Shown here piece after piece: positions 37,701 through 44,867 of a stretch of 64,000 bases of DNA. Source of the DNA: an uncultured Clostridia bacterium (GTDB lineage Bacteria > Bacillota > Clostridia > Christensenellales > UBA1242); the NCBI GenBank assembly GCA_934747965.1, contig CAKVHI010000001.1, forward strand, positions 186,001-250,000. Reading direction: 5' to 3'. Numbering within the stretch: the stretch's first letter is position 1; every line of letters begins with the position of its first letter. A program made the translations under genes and the position numbers. The notes under the pieces were generated by a model that was given only the letters and a program-made list of their open reading frames with translations, had not been told where the DNA came from and did no database searches.

Positions 37701-38754
37701 TTATTGGTGTGTTAAGATAATACTTGTAGTTATCAACATTAATAAATAATTTTTGATTTAAGTATGCAAATATCACATCTTTTTCTAAAATTTTAGTTTT
37801 TGCTTTAAATTTTATGTTATCAAAATTCGAAAAATCAGCAAAATAGTCTATTTCAAGTTTTTGATTTAAGGCACAAACATTTATCTTCCCCTTAGCCGTG
37901 CCCATACTTATAAATTCATCAACACTACTTAAAAAATTTGTTATTCCAGAAAAATTAGTGTATTTAATTTTATCGGCAGGTTCATTAAAAACAAACTTTT
38001 CAGCCTTTAAATTTGAATTAATACAAGCATTAAGTTCAATGCCCTCAAATTTAAGACTTTCAGTTTTTATGCTCTTTAAAAAGTATTCTTTGTCTGTTAA
38101 AAGTTCAACATCGCCGTAGCCTAATAGGTTAAATTTAAGCAACTTGCTATCTTCAAATTCTGTTTCTGTTAGCCCGCTTGCAATCATAGAAAGCATTGAA
38201 GGGTCAAAATTCATTTCTGATAGGTCTGGAAGAGTAATTTTTATATTAAACTTTTTTAATGTTACAAAAGACAAAATTTTGCTAACATCATCCATAACAT
38301 TGTCTGTGTTAATCACAAATTTTGCTTCGCCAATTTCAGCATAAACTTTATTATTCAAATAATTTATGTAAAAAGGCAAATTTTGTTTTAAAATTTCAAG
38401 ATTTCCATTAATCGAAAATTTAAGTTTTTCAAGCATAGAAGCATTTTGATTTTCGTCATCAAAACTTAGTTTTATGCTTCCACTTAGTTTCACATCATCA
38501 TCAAGTTTTTCAGTTTTTAAAGTTAAGTTTAAATCTAACAAAGCATTTTCACAACTCATAACATTAGACAAAACTTCGGTCAGCGCACTTGATTCAACTT
38601 CTTCTTGACCACCATTTTGATTATTATTCGGTCCGCTAGGCGAACGAGTTATGAAAAACACGCCAATTTTAAAACCAGCAGTTAAAGCCATAACTGCAAT
38701 AAAGGCGCCAAAATAAATTATAAATCTTTTTAGTTTTCGCTTAAACTTAACCAT
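31771..38754 (-). CDS. Giant repeat-built surface protein with Listeria-Bacteroides repeats, 2327 aa
   Basis: After a basic start, residues ~12-34 form a single membrane segment or uncleaved signal, then a Pro/Asn/Gly linker. Residues ~55-1800 consist of about nine diverged modules of ~170-260 residues, each with a beta-hairpin phrase of the type YxNKxLFINxDNxK (near residues 131, 338, 521, 691, 868, 1055, 1275, 1461, 1725) followed by a helix. Modules 5-6 and 7-8 form a recent larger duplication (shared FTTFKGL, KVHFN, LKISIKEQA, EKLGEYAKDKDV). Residues ~1905-2320 hold three or four InlB B/Flg_new repeats (YKFAGWFLD, TLTLYAVWEE, FVAKWE). No LPXTG. It follows the 319-aa gene by eight bases. 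Function unknown; lipid binding or adhesion are only guesses. Confidence 0.85.
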   Translation of the reverse strand: MVKFKRKLKRFIIYFGAFIAVMALTAGFKIGVFFITRSPSGPNNNQNGGQEEVESSALTEVLSNVMSCENALLDLNLTLKTEKLDDDVKLSGSIKLSFDDENQNASMLEKLKFSINGNLEILKQNLPFYINYLNNKVYAEIGEAKFVINTDNVMDDVSKILSFVTLKKFNIKITLPDLSEMNFDPSMLSMIASGLTETEFEDSKLLKFNLLGYGDVELLTDKEYFLKSIKTESLKFEGIELNACINSNLKAEKFVFNEPADKIKYTNFSGITNFLSSVDEFISMGTAKGKINVCALNQKLEIDYFADFSNFDNIKFKAKTKILEKDVIFAYLNQKLFINVDNYKYYLNTPINTNKILDNIKFYCGLFGKTIGIPSFSASEIISKFNDLKLTEIMGLISKLQIDENRLSFEYNKADFALECENSKLSNLTFSYGDNVKLNISLDEEIEEIVVNQSEFKNIFDEDLFEMLKSGIFDNKTLAFDVDAKIKDINAKIAVKLDFRQSKKAQLKIKALNKQILISIFEDDCYVEIDKVLKLKGKLSEVYNILSEENIFENIISIDNIKDRLKEFIESPDTLTENVNKLNTQDSNKSSFDFEFDRLNNNIVGIIVKNDEISFNIKPTEFEEIRYEITENYQSLESLVKFGLKLKDVILGNDLAFDVDFEYKNYKVLGKFEVLSGEIIAHFETKILNKNLIVDFQNNTAFINFDNLKVKCGLDEFVDIVKSLNLVDIGEIKQNFTTVDVDEIFEKTKIIVSNSGLKLIYDAISLNVDLDNLKVDFDGFGANGVVTLTNYFEKSEMLGYIDLYQLKPLLKSLKNTLKNRSISGNIDVVVSLFGEDNHFDINYALSFVDNVLKGKIFTTFKGLNIDAYIVNKDIYINLLGIKVHFNIDEIPEIINFANENFDANIDFDFKNINLQDKIKEINFDVIKSLSANNNFASVEFKNGFEIQVCFDEFINQVKFFNGQKTATINCTNFEEINFDDLFEEDYKDYTIFTNLIKSTLNLIKTKKTALDATISKFNDNVLSKEITSNVKLDLNNGLNLSAKILGLDQNIKIDYQNKTLFVDYGTNNHLKISIKEQAIQNILSVVCSILNIDVNSVPLLGEFLEKENIDSSDLSTILPKIEIENPLNYLEYIKEISVDDSKFVIILKSEKLGEYAKDKDVKIVISYKDAIISSLVVDNLYVGNNEYINAIIAVKEFEEIEKVNSQDFIDLSNSANLIRAVYNTVKDLSLNGNIDVTINMFGEDNQLNIDYELSYKDDKLTGHIFTTFKGLKINAYIYDKDVYLDIASIKVHFNLLEINDIIAWINQMLETNIDFDINKMLSTKSFDEIDFDFIKSFICTTESATIELPNNLQIKVMFDELINQIEFVQDNRKATIYCGRFDKDIEVINKNEYRPYTIFTNLIESTYNLIKSKKYSISGEIEKFVNNSLNSTLSITADLDITSMLNAYVDVLGLKEQITVYYENKALYFCYGGETGLKISIKEQALQEILSIACSAFNVDTQSIPFLNEFLTKEDIDSSNLSTIMPKIELQNPLSYIEFIKGFEVTDEYFAITLKAEKLGEYAKDKDVVIKLNYVDKKITSIVVNNLYVYGVSDEYINVTININDFDNVKTCQSKDKYIDLSNSKDLLRAFVNTSNLNDWHINGKVKLDIKLGSLEIKAATINVDAKIKLDENKKPTVEVALTGYPLIGLVNNKNTNGVGGTGLGAISARYRTITICYKDGEIYLKTRDEKWGAYKELIRTTKVTSQTLFDNLSYYVQYLMGFTDSIQTKIDEAIEKSKSYTGKTDYGNIIEQYSKSNTSHTIKVNLKELAHNDDIGTLTLVLTTLNNAQTFNKDYLHRLDLDLRLLDDLMIIRTENSNSDSGLYLTDLNSSLNLSEISEISNLYKNNNFGLDGEYEKEGSKAWRQENSGTRTVTFVCNNKVVSVETGNIASPLNKPKMNNIVEDDSITKKEYKFAGWFLDTDFTNEFLGDSFTRYDLTLYAKYELISTKHYAVIHFETNCDVAVRDVTGFVGDKLTLPVVQNVEIQIDENTSLLKIFKGWKTLDGTIFTKDIIENSTLTLYAVWEEKITKTFSLKIYSAGSVVYDGKVEADKEFIFPALDCFNDSTKYYTSSNFEENSQLETFVVTSNSIWYARNKFNVKITSDYTNVSGQNYSQSFEAYEGEKISLTQFSKNPENKGDYTTEYVFKGYVLNDSNLVITTDYTMKAQNLTFVAKWEVTDYCTVTFNVCWARPKGWVKDGTKKSMSSVSNTSGTNKIKVVKGTTINFSDYVATATYNYKVGFIAKDCDFKTVAWGESVKNYNTDSYNGTTSMVINSNITLQPIWEDN

Positions 38755-38762
38755 AATATTCC

Positions 38763-39722
38763 CTATCTGATTTCTATATCATCATAGCAAAATTCCATTT
38801 TGTATTTTGCATTTGCATTCATACCAATAACTTTGTAACTTTCATTTATGTAAATATTTTTAAAATTCATATCATCATCAACTTCAAATCTTATTTCTAT
38901 GCTCGTAAATTTAGGATAGCCAAAACCACTCATATAGTTCATTTTAACAACATAATTTAAAACCGAAGTAGCCACATCAAGTTTTAAGGTATAGCTGTTA
39001 AGCCCGTTGACCTTACCATTAGACTTTTCTTCCAAAACAGTTTTTGTTGAAACAATGTGGTCAATAGGATTTTCTGCTGCACAACCTGTCATTTCTTTAT
39101 ACTCTTCTTCAGTTCTAGACTCAAGACCTGCTTCGGTTTTAAAAGGTTTCCAATCAACAGTACTTCCGTTCAAACTTCCTTCAAAACAATAATATTTGTT
39201 TTCTGAAAAAGTAAATTCAGTTTTTTTAACAACTGTTGCAAGACCAGTTGAAAAATAATCAAAATATCCCTTGTTATGATCACGGTATCTGTAGCCATAC
39301 AAATCTTGCGTCATACCAAGTGTTGTAACCTTGCCTTTATCTTCGCCGTTATAACCTTTTGTGTAAACCGAGAAATATTCACACTCTAAAATTTTTGACT
39401 GAGCAACAACAAACACTTTTGTGGCAGAAAGCGTCGTTATGCTTTGAGATTTCCATAATGCGATATTTTTGGCACTTTCTTCATAGTTTTTTGCAGAATA
39501 CAAAGAAGGGTCAAAAGTATCCCACTTACCTATCAAAAGATCGCCTACAATAAAACCACCAGCACAAGCAATTCCAGCAAAAATAAAGAAAATGATAAAT
39601 CTGAAAGCATATTTAACGATTTTTCTTTTTTTGCTTATAGTTTTTTTTGAAGTCATTACGATATTTTTTTCATCTTCAAAACTTTCTTCTTTTGCTTTTT
39701 CAGGCTTTTTATTTTCAGCCAC
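38763..39722 (-). CDS. Membrane-anchored extracellular protein, partner of the giant protein, 319 aa
   Basis: Not recognised. The start is GTG at 39722 with AAGGAG eight bases upstream. A charged cytosolic tail (~35 residues) is followed by a TM at about residues 40-64 rich in Gly/Ala. The ~250-residue external part is Tyr-rich and beta-like; its last 70 residues alternate hydrophobic strands (FTSIEIRFEVDDDMNFKNIY), a pattern also found in the giant protein's modules. It is the first gene of a two-gene operon (8-base gap), so the two proteins probably act together. Confidence 0.7.
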   Translation of the reverse strand: MAENKKPEKAKEESFEDEKNIVMTSKKTISKKRKIVKYAFRFIIFFIFAGIACAGGFIVGDLLIGKWDTFDPSLYSAKNYEESAKNIALWKSQSITTLSATKVFVVAQSKILECEYFSVYTKGYNGEDKGKVTTLGMTQDLYGYRYRDHNKGYFDYFSTGLATVVKKTEFTFSENKYYCFEGSLNGSTVDWKPFKTEAGLESRTEEEYKEMTGCAAENPIDHIVSTKTVLEEKSNGKVNGLNSYTLKLDVATSVLNYVVKMNYMSGFGYPKFTSIEIRFEVDDDMNFKNIYINESYKVIGMNANAKYKMEFCYDDIEIR

Positions 39723-39784
39723 CAGTTAATCTCCTTAAAATTTGCATTTTAAAATTATTTAAAATAATAATAAGACTAAAAATA

Positions 39785-39793
39785 ATTATATCA
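39785..39793 (-). promoter_or_regulatory. Extended -10 promoter of the giant-protein operon
   Basis: TGATATAAT with TATAAT at 39785-39790, about 60 bases before the GTG start, giving a leader with AAGGAG. In the rest of the 39723-40020 gap I see only AT-rich sequence. Confidence 0.55.
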
Positions 39794-40020
39794 TCTTTTT
39801 TTTATAAATGCAAGAATATTTTTTGTCTATCATATTATATTTTTGGTGTTCATAATTCATTACTATTTACAAAAAAACTTTTATCTTTACAAAATTTCCA
39901 ATATAATTATAAAAAAAATAGTCATAAAAAATGCACTTTTGAAATATATTAATGTTTTTCCCCTTAAATTGATAGAAAATAAACACTATCTTAACAAATC
40001 GTTGTTTAAAAAAAACAATA

Positions 40021-40047
40021 AAAAACACCTGTTTCCAGATGTTTTTT
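40021..40047 (-). terminator. Intrinsic terminator
   Basis: Stem AAAAACACCTG/CAGATGTTTTT (one G-U pair) with loop TTTC, just after the stop of the 40050-40559 gene. Confidence 0.8.
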
Positions 40048-40049
40048 TG

Positions 40050-40559
40050 TTATCTTTTTACAGAAAATATGCTTGAAACAAATGCTAGACCACTGCAAAC
40101 AACAGTTAAAATCAAGCCAAGCCATCCAGCATAACTGCCCGCAGAAACAATAGACCCAAAGCCATTAGCGCCACAATTTGAAGCAATAACAATTATGCTT
40201 ACAATAGAGATTATTGTTAAGATTAATGTCATAACAATTAAACCAAAATTTGCAAGTTTAACAGCGTTTTTGCCTTTTAAAATCTTAGCATCTACAAGCA
40301 TTTTTACTATTGCAAACAAAATTGAAATTGATGCAAAAATGATTAATAATAAAATCATTGTGCTTACACCTGCATTTGCTTCAAAATCAAGTAATTGATA
40401 GCCTGAAGATTGTGAAGAAGCAGACCCAATAACGGATGAAACTTCATACTTTACATAAGGCATTGCAAGAAGCCCAAAAATGCCAGCAGAAAAAATTAAT
40501 GCAAGCAAATCAAGCAACAAATTTCCTGTTTTTGCTTTGTTTGAAGATTTTTTAGCCAT
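40050..40559 (-). CDS. Four-TM membrane protein of unknown function, 169 aa
   Basis: Not recognised. Short Lys/Ser-rich N-terminus and four hydrophobic segments (about residues 14-35, 62-84, 98-122 and 138-160), small-residue-rich, with no charged pore-like motif. AAAGGAGG precedes the ATG. Single gene with its own terminator; divergent from the cyclo-ligase gene. Confidence 0.75.
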   Translation of the reverse strand: MAKKSSNKAKTGNLLLDLLALIFSAGIFGLLAMPYVKYEVSSVIGSASSQSSGYQLLDFEANAGVSTMILLLIIFASISILFAIVKMLVDAKILKGKNAVKLANFGLIVMTLILTIISIVSIIVIASNCGANGFGSIVSAGSYAGWLGLILTVVCSGLAFVSSIFSVKR

Positions 40560-40704
40560 ATAATATCCTCCTTTGTTTTTAATATATTATCAAACAAACC
40601 TTTTTAAGTCAACAAAAATTTAATCAAATCAAAACAGAAAATCTTTGGCAAAATTTTTTATATTAAAAACTTTTTTTTGTCTTTTGTAAATATCCATAAA
40701 GAAA

Positions 40705-40733
40705 TTGACAAAAATTTTTGAATTTTTTAAAAT
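40705..40733 (+). promoter_or_regulatory. Promoter of the cyclo-ligase gene, predicted leaderless
   Basis: TTGACA at 40705-40710, 17-base spacer, TAAAAT at 40728-40733, six bases, ATG at 40740. Confidence 0.8.
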
Positions 40734-40739
40734 AAGTTT

Positions 40740-41279
40740 ATGAAAGATGAAATAAGAAATAAGATGATGCAAAAACGAAATAATTTGAGTTTTTGTGAAG
40801 TGCAAAGTTTATCAAACAAAATTTTTGAAAACTTAAAACCTATTTTAAACAAATATAACAAGTTTTTTGTGTATGTAAGTTTTTCAAAAGAAGTTGACAC
40901 AAAAAAGATTATAAATTATTTGTTAGATTATAACAAAGAAGTTTATGTTCCGAAAATTGAAAATAAAAATATGTTTGCAGTTAAAATTGATAATCAAACT
41001 GAATTTAGACAAAATAAATTTAATATTTTTGAGCCAGTTAATTGTTGTTTTGAAAAAAATTTTGACAATTTTGTTTGCTTAACTCCGTGTCTTGCAACCG
41101 ACCTATTTGGTAATAGAATTGGTTATGGTGGCGGATATTATGACAAATTTTTATCAAACAAAAATTCTTCGAATGTTGCACTTTGCTATTCTTTTCAAAT
41201 ATTGCCAAAAATTGAAAGTGAAATTTATGATATTAAAATGGATAAAATCATAACCGAAAACGAAGTTATAAATATTTAA
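40740..41279 (+). CDS. 5-formyltetrahydrofolate cyclo-ligase
   Basis: ATP-dependent conversion of 5-formyl-THF to 5,10-methenyl-THF (MTHFS/YgfA family). It has 179 aa. The N-terminal KDEIRNKMMQKRNNLS matches the conserved start, the middle has VYVPKIENKNMFAVKI, and the C-terminal signature is RIGYGGGYYDKFL, the nucleotide-binding motif. No ribosome site; predicted leaderless start. It converges with the collagen-like gene. Confidence 0.94.
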   Translation: MKDEIRNKMMQKRNNLSFCEVQSLSNKIFENLKPILNKYNKFFVYVSFSKEVDTKKIINYLLDYNKEVYVPKIENKNMFAVKIDNQTEFRQNKFNIFEPVNCCFEKNFDNFVCLTPCLATDLFGNRIGYGGGYYDKFLSNKNSSNVALCYSFQILPKIESEIYDIKMDKIITENEVINI

Positions 41280-41286
41280 CAAACAA

Positions 41287-41320
41287 AAGAACACGGCTTT
41301 TAGCAATGTTCTTTTTTTTG
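41287..41320. terminator. Shared bidirectional terminator
   Basis: Stem AAAAGAACA/TGTTCTTTT around a 13-base loop, with T run, between the cyclo-ligase and the convergent collagen-like gene. Confidence 0.8.
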
Positions 41321-41353
41321 TTAAAAATTAATTAAAATTAATTTTTTTTGACT

Positions 41354-42001
41354 TTAAGCAATTCTTGTTAAACTTAAATATCCTGCAGGCTCTGTTGCAC
41401 TTCCAATGGTAACATTTGCCGCAGCATTATTTGAAATTCTTAAAACTCCACCCGCTGGAATATTCAAAATAATAGTGCCATTTGTTGGCGAAGAATTACT
41501 AATCGTTCGAGTTGTTCCTGCAACATCTGAATTGTTTAAATTTAAAGCAATTTTATCCGTTACAGCCGCTGTAGAGATACCAACACCATAATTTACAACA
41601 TAAGTGCCAGCAGTAGGCACAGTTACACTGTTGTTACTTAGCGTTACTCCTTGTGATGAAATTGTGCTTGATAGTGGAACACTAGAAGCATTTGTTATTG
41701 TTTGAGGTCCTGTTGAGTAAAAACTGCCAAAAGTGTTGAATGCTCCACTAGCACCAGTTGGCCCTGTAGGTCCTGTTGCACCAGTTGCTCCTACTGGCCC
41801 TTGTGGCCCCGCAACGCCCTGCAAACCTTGTATTCCTTGTGGTCCTGTTGGTCCCGTTGGCCCTGTAGGTCCTGTTGAGCCTTGTGGACCGATTGGACCG
41901 ACTGGCCCTGTTGGTCCTTGAATACTTTGACCTATTTGAGAGGTTGGAACTCTTATTATCCTATTTCTTATGCAACCACAATCATTATTAAATAAACACA
42001 T
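41354..42001 (-). CDS. Collagen-like protein with BclA-type C-terminal domain, 215 aa
   Basis: Residues 1-28 contain a Cys cluster (CLFNNDCGC) and no signal peptide. Residues ~29-88 are about 20 Gly-X-Y triplets, mostly GPT, GPQ and GPV. The C-terminal ~125 residues are Ser/Thr/Asn-rich with beta strands (VTVPTAGTYVVNYGVGIS), like the TNF-like trimer domain of Bacillus/Clostridium exosporium proteins such as BclA. In spore formers such proteins form the hair-like nap of the spore surface; a spore role here is inference. AGGAG precedes the ATG. Its GC is locally higher because of Gly/Pro codons. Confidence 0.88.
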   Translation of the reverse strand: MCLFNNDCGCIRNRIIRVPTSQIGQSIQGPTGPVGPIGPQGSTGPTGPTGPTGPQGIQGLQGVAGPQGPVGATGATGPTGPTGASGAFNTFGSFYSTGPQTITNASSVPLSSTISSQGVTLSNNSVTVPTAGTYVVNYGVGISTAAVTDKIALNLNNSDVAGTTRTISNSSPTNGTIILNIPAGGVLRISNNAAANVTIGSATEPAGYLSLTRIA

Positions 42002-42123
42002 TTTTTATTTTCTCCTATTTGGTGTTTCCACCTATCACATAGTATGATATAAAAAAAGTTTTTGTTAAAACTTAAACAATTTAACTTTGGGTTAAAACAA
42101 AAAATTTGTTTTTGATTTTACTA

Positions 42124-42152
42124 TTGACAAGGCAAAATATTTAATTTATACT
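42124..42152 (+). promoter_or_regulatory. Promoter of the 303-aa gene, predicted leaderless
   Basis: TTGACA at 42124-42129, 17-base spacer, TATACT at 42147-42152, six bases, ATG at 42159. Confidence 0.8.
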
Positions 42153-42158
42153 TTAAGT

Positions 42159-43070
42159 ATGAAAAATTACGCAAAATTTTGTAAACTAGACATAAACAAC
42201 AAAAGTTGTCAACTAAATTTGACAGAAGGCGGGCTTGATGGCTCAAACATTTTTAACAAGTTATTCTCTGTTTTAAGATTTGCAGCCCCAGTGTGTTTGT
42301 TATTTTTTGTAACCAAGGGCTTAGTTCTTGAATATTTGCTTAATCAATCAATTTTTTTAGTCGCATATCCTTTGACAATCTCTCTATTATTTACCCTTGG
42401 AACAATGCTACCGCACACTTTGTTTGGAAATATCTATAACTCTATTTTGAAAAATTATGTTTATAAACAAAAAATTATAAGTTTCTATAATGAAATGCGT
42501 GAACTTGAAGTTTTGAAACAAAAAAAAGGCAAATATACTGACAATAAGCAAGAAAAAAAAGCAAAAAAGATAATAAAATATTTTGAAAAACAAACAAAAA
42601 AATTTGAAAAGTTGTCGAAAAAATATTATAAGAAAAAGGCAAAAAGGCAATATCTTGATGGTATTAAAGGTCTTGCACTAGAATGTTTGGAAACAAGGCA
42701 AGAAACAGTTGATAAATTTATTTTTCATAATGCCAAACTTTTGATAGAGTTGGTGCCAGAAAAAAAAGGATTTATCCTTGATAGATTTAACAAACGACTA
42801 AAAATTCTTAAAAGTGATGAACCATATTATGATGAGTTTGTTTGGACAACTGAAACTGGGGAAAATTTAATCAAAAATGACTGTATTAACAAAACCGACA
42901 CATCAAACTATATACAATCGTTGCAAGAACTTTTGGGCATAGAAAACAAATCAAAAGGAATTAAAGTTGAAACTTTAAAATCTAAGCCTAAAACAATAGA
43001 CAAAACAAACAAACCAAGTTTTGAAAGTATTTATAATTCTAAAAACTTAAACGAAATTTTTAATAAATAA
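42159..43070 (+). CDS. Two-TM membrane protein with basic coiled-coil domain, 303 aa
   Basis: Not recognised. Residues ~38-57 and 65-88 form a membrane hairpin. Residues ~100-165 are extremely Lys-rich and helical (KKAKKIIKYFEKQTKKFEKL), followed by a mixed domain and a disordered Lys/Asn/Ser tail. No ribosome site; the ATG sits at the predicted transcription start. Own promoter and terminator. Confidence 0.75.
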   Translation: MKNYAKFCKLDINNKSCQLNLTEGGLDGSNIFNKLFSVLRFAAPVCLLFFVTKGLVLEYLLNQSIFLVAYPLTISLLFTLGTMLPHTLFGNIYNSILKNYVYKQKIISFYNEMRELEVLKQKKGKYTDNKQEKKAKKIIKYFEKQTKKFEKLSKKYYKKKAKRQYLDGIKGLALECLETRQETVDKFIFHNAKLLIELVPEKKGFILDRFNKRLKILKSDEPYYDEFVWTTETGENLIKNDCINKTDTSNYIQSLQELLGIENKSKGIKVETLKSKPKTIDKTNKPSFESIYNSKNLNEIFNK

Positions 43071-43098
43071 AAAGGTGTGAATTTGTCGCACCTTTTTT
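43069..43098. terminator. Intrinsic terminator
   Basis: Ten-base stem AAAGGTGTGA/TCGCACCTTT with loop ATTTG and a T run, right after the 303-aa gene's stop. Confidence 0.85.
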
Positions 43099-43156
43099 AT
43101 AGTTAGAACAGATAACTTTTAATTTAAACAAACATTAAACCATGTTTTTGTGATGT

Positions 43157-44716
43157 TTAACTTAAATTTCCTATTATAACACTTCCATTAAACCAACTAT
43201 TAAAATAACTTTCTAAATCTTTTTTGCAAGTTTTTGAAAAAGCGTAAACCAAATCTGTTGGAACAGCATTTTTGCCTTTGTTTTGGTCAAAATAAAATCT
43301 TAAACTTTTTAAAAAATTAGTTTTCCCAACAAGTTGTTTTAAGTTGTCAAACATCAAAACGCCTTTAACATAAGATAGATAGATATATTCTGGCTCGGTG
43401 TTAAACTTGTCTAAATCTCTTATCATAGAAGTATCTATTGTTGTAAAAACTTCTTTGTAGACATCTAAAAACAACAAATAACTGTTTGTGGTGTTTTTTA
43501 TCATCTCCTTTGTATCCATTGAATAACTTTCGTTTTCATCAAAAAACAAATAGGTTGAATATTCTGTCAATCCTTCATCTAAAAAGCCATACTTATATTC
43601 GTTGTTGCCAACCATACCATACCACCATTGATGAGCAATTTCATGAATAATCGTGTAGGTGTAATCTTCATAATTATCAAGGCTATCTGAAATAAAAACT
43701 AAGTTTGGATATTCCATTCCACCATACACAAAATTGCTTTCACATACGCTTAAAGTTTTGTATGGATAATTAAAAAACAATTTTGAAAAAGTTTTTAAAC
43801 TGTCTTTGCAAGTTTGTAGGCTTTTGCTAGGATCTTGGTCGGAATAATAAAAATAATTTACTTCAACTCCATCAACTACCTCTTGCATAATTTTAAATTT
43901 ATCACTCAAAATTAAAGCAAAATCTCGAACAGCATCTGCTTTTATGCTTGTTACTTTGTTTTCTCCGTCAACTTCTTCGTGTGTCACATATCCCGTTGAA
44001 GCCAAAGTATAGTTTTTGTTGTAGGTAACTTTTGCATCAAAATTTGAAATTTCCGAATAGAACGGATCACCGTTATAATGATAAGAGTTTGCAAAATAAC
44101 CCGAATTTTTGTCGTAAACACAAGCAATCAAAAAAAAGTTACCCAAATTTATTGTGTTGTTTCCATAACCATAGCGATGATTAATGTTTGGAAGAGAAAG
44201 AGAATACTCTAAGTTTATATCAACACTTTTGTTTGGCAAAAGTTCACTATCTAGGTCAACCACCAAAATATCCTTATCCGCATTCAAATATCGTGGAGAT
44301 TTTGTAGTTTCACCTTGAAGTTTTACTTCAATTAATTCAAAGTTGCCATAACTTGTCCCATTAGGATAAGCCTTTTTTTCGTTTAAACTTGAAACTGGCT
44401 TGTTTACCACGCCATCACAAAAAGCTTTTGGGTAGATATGAAAATAAACACAATTTAATATTACGTCTTCAGTTTGATTTATAAAAGTGGTCTTTTGTTT
44501 TACATTTAACTTTTTATCTTCACAATCAATCACAACATCTAGTGAATAATTATTAACATTTTGCGAAAATTCGGTAACAAAATCATCACTTTTTTTGCTT
44601 ATAAAAACCAATAATGATATAGTAACAGAAAGAACAATCAATAAAATTGCTGTGAAAATCCAAAACTTTTTTCCAAAATTTATTTTCTTATTTTTTTTAC
44701 AATCTAAATTTTTCAT
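43157..44716 (-). CDS. M1 family metallopeptidase, membrane anchored
   Basis: 519 aa. TM or uncleaved signal at residues ~18-38. The M1 active site is complete: zinc motif HEIAHQWW near residue 358, with the third ligand Glu 18 residues later (FLDEGLTEY), and the exopeptidase-type motif GGMEY in place of GAMEN. The N-terminal ~200 residues are the typical M1 beta domain. M1 enzymes remove N-terminal residues from peptides; the anchor places it outside the cell. TATAAA five bases before the ATG, and no ribosome site, hint at another leaderless start, but no -35 is clear. Confidence 0.9.
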   Translation of the reverse strand: MKNLDCKKNKKINFGKKFWIFTAILLIVLSVTISLLVFISKKSDDFVTEFSQNVNNYSLDVVIDCEDKKLNVKQKTTFINQTEDVILNCVYFHIYPKAFCDGVVNKPVSSLNEKKAYPNGTSYGNFELIEVKLQGETTKSPRYLNADKDILVVDLDSELLPNKSVDINLEYSLSLPNINHRYGYGNNTINLGNFFLIACVYDKNSGYFANSYHYNGDPFYSEISNFDAKVTYNKNYTLASTGYVTHEEVDGENKVTSIKADAVRDFALILSDKFKIMQEVVDGVEVNYFYYSDQDPSKSLQTCKDSLKTFSKLFFNYPYKTLSVCESNFVYGGMEYPNLVFISDSLDNYEDYTYTIIHEIAHQWWYGMVGNNEYKYGFLDEGLTEYSTYLFFDENESYSMDTKEMIKNTTNSYLLFLDVYKEVFTTIDTSMIRDLDKFNTEPEYIYLSYVKGVLMFDNLKQLVGKTNFLKSLRFYFDQNKGKNAVPTDLVYAFSKTCKKDLESYFNSWFNGSVIIGNLS

Positions 44717-44867
44717 ATCTATTTATATGCTTTAATTTTAAGATTAATGAAAAAATTAAAAAGAGTGTAAATTATGATTGAAAAAAAAACAAAAAAAATA
44801 TATAATATATTAAACTTAGGTTAAACATCTGGTTTTGACCTTAAAATTTTTATTTTGAAGGATAATT

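Noticed and set aside
41738..41930. Short tandem DNA repeats that could look like a CRISPR or minisatellite
   Set aside because: They are the Gly-X-Y codons of the collagen-like protein read on the other strand; spacers and direct repeats of constant size are absent.
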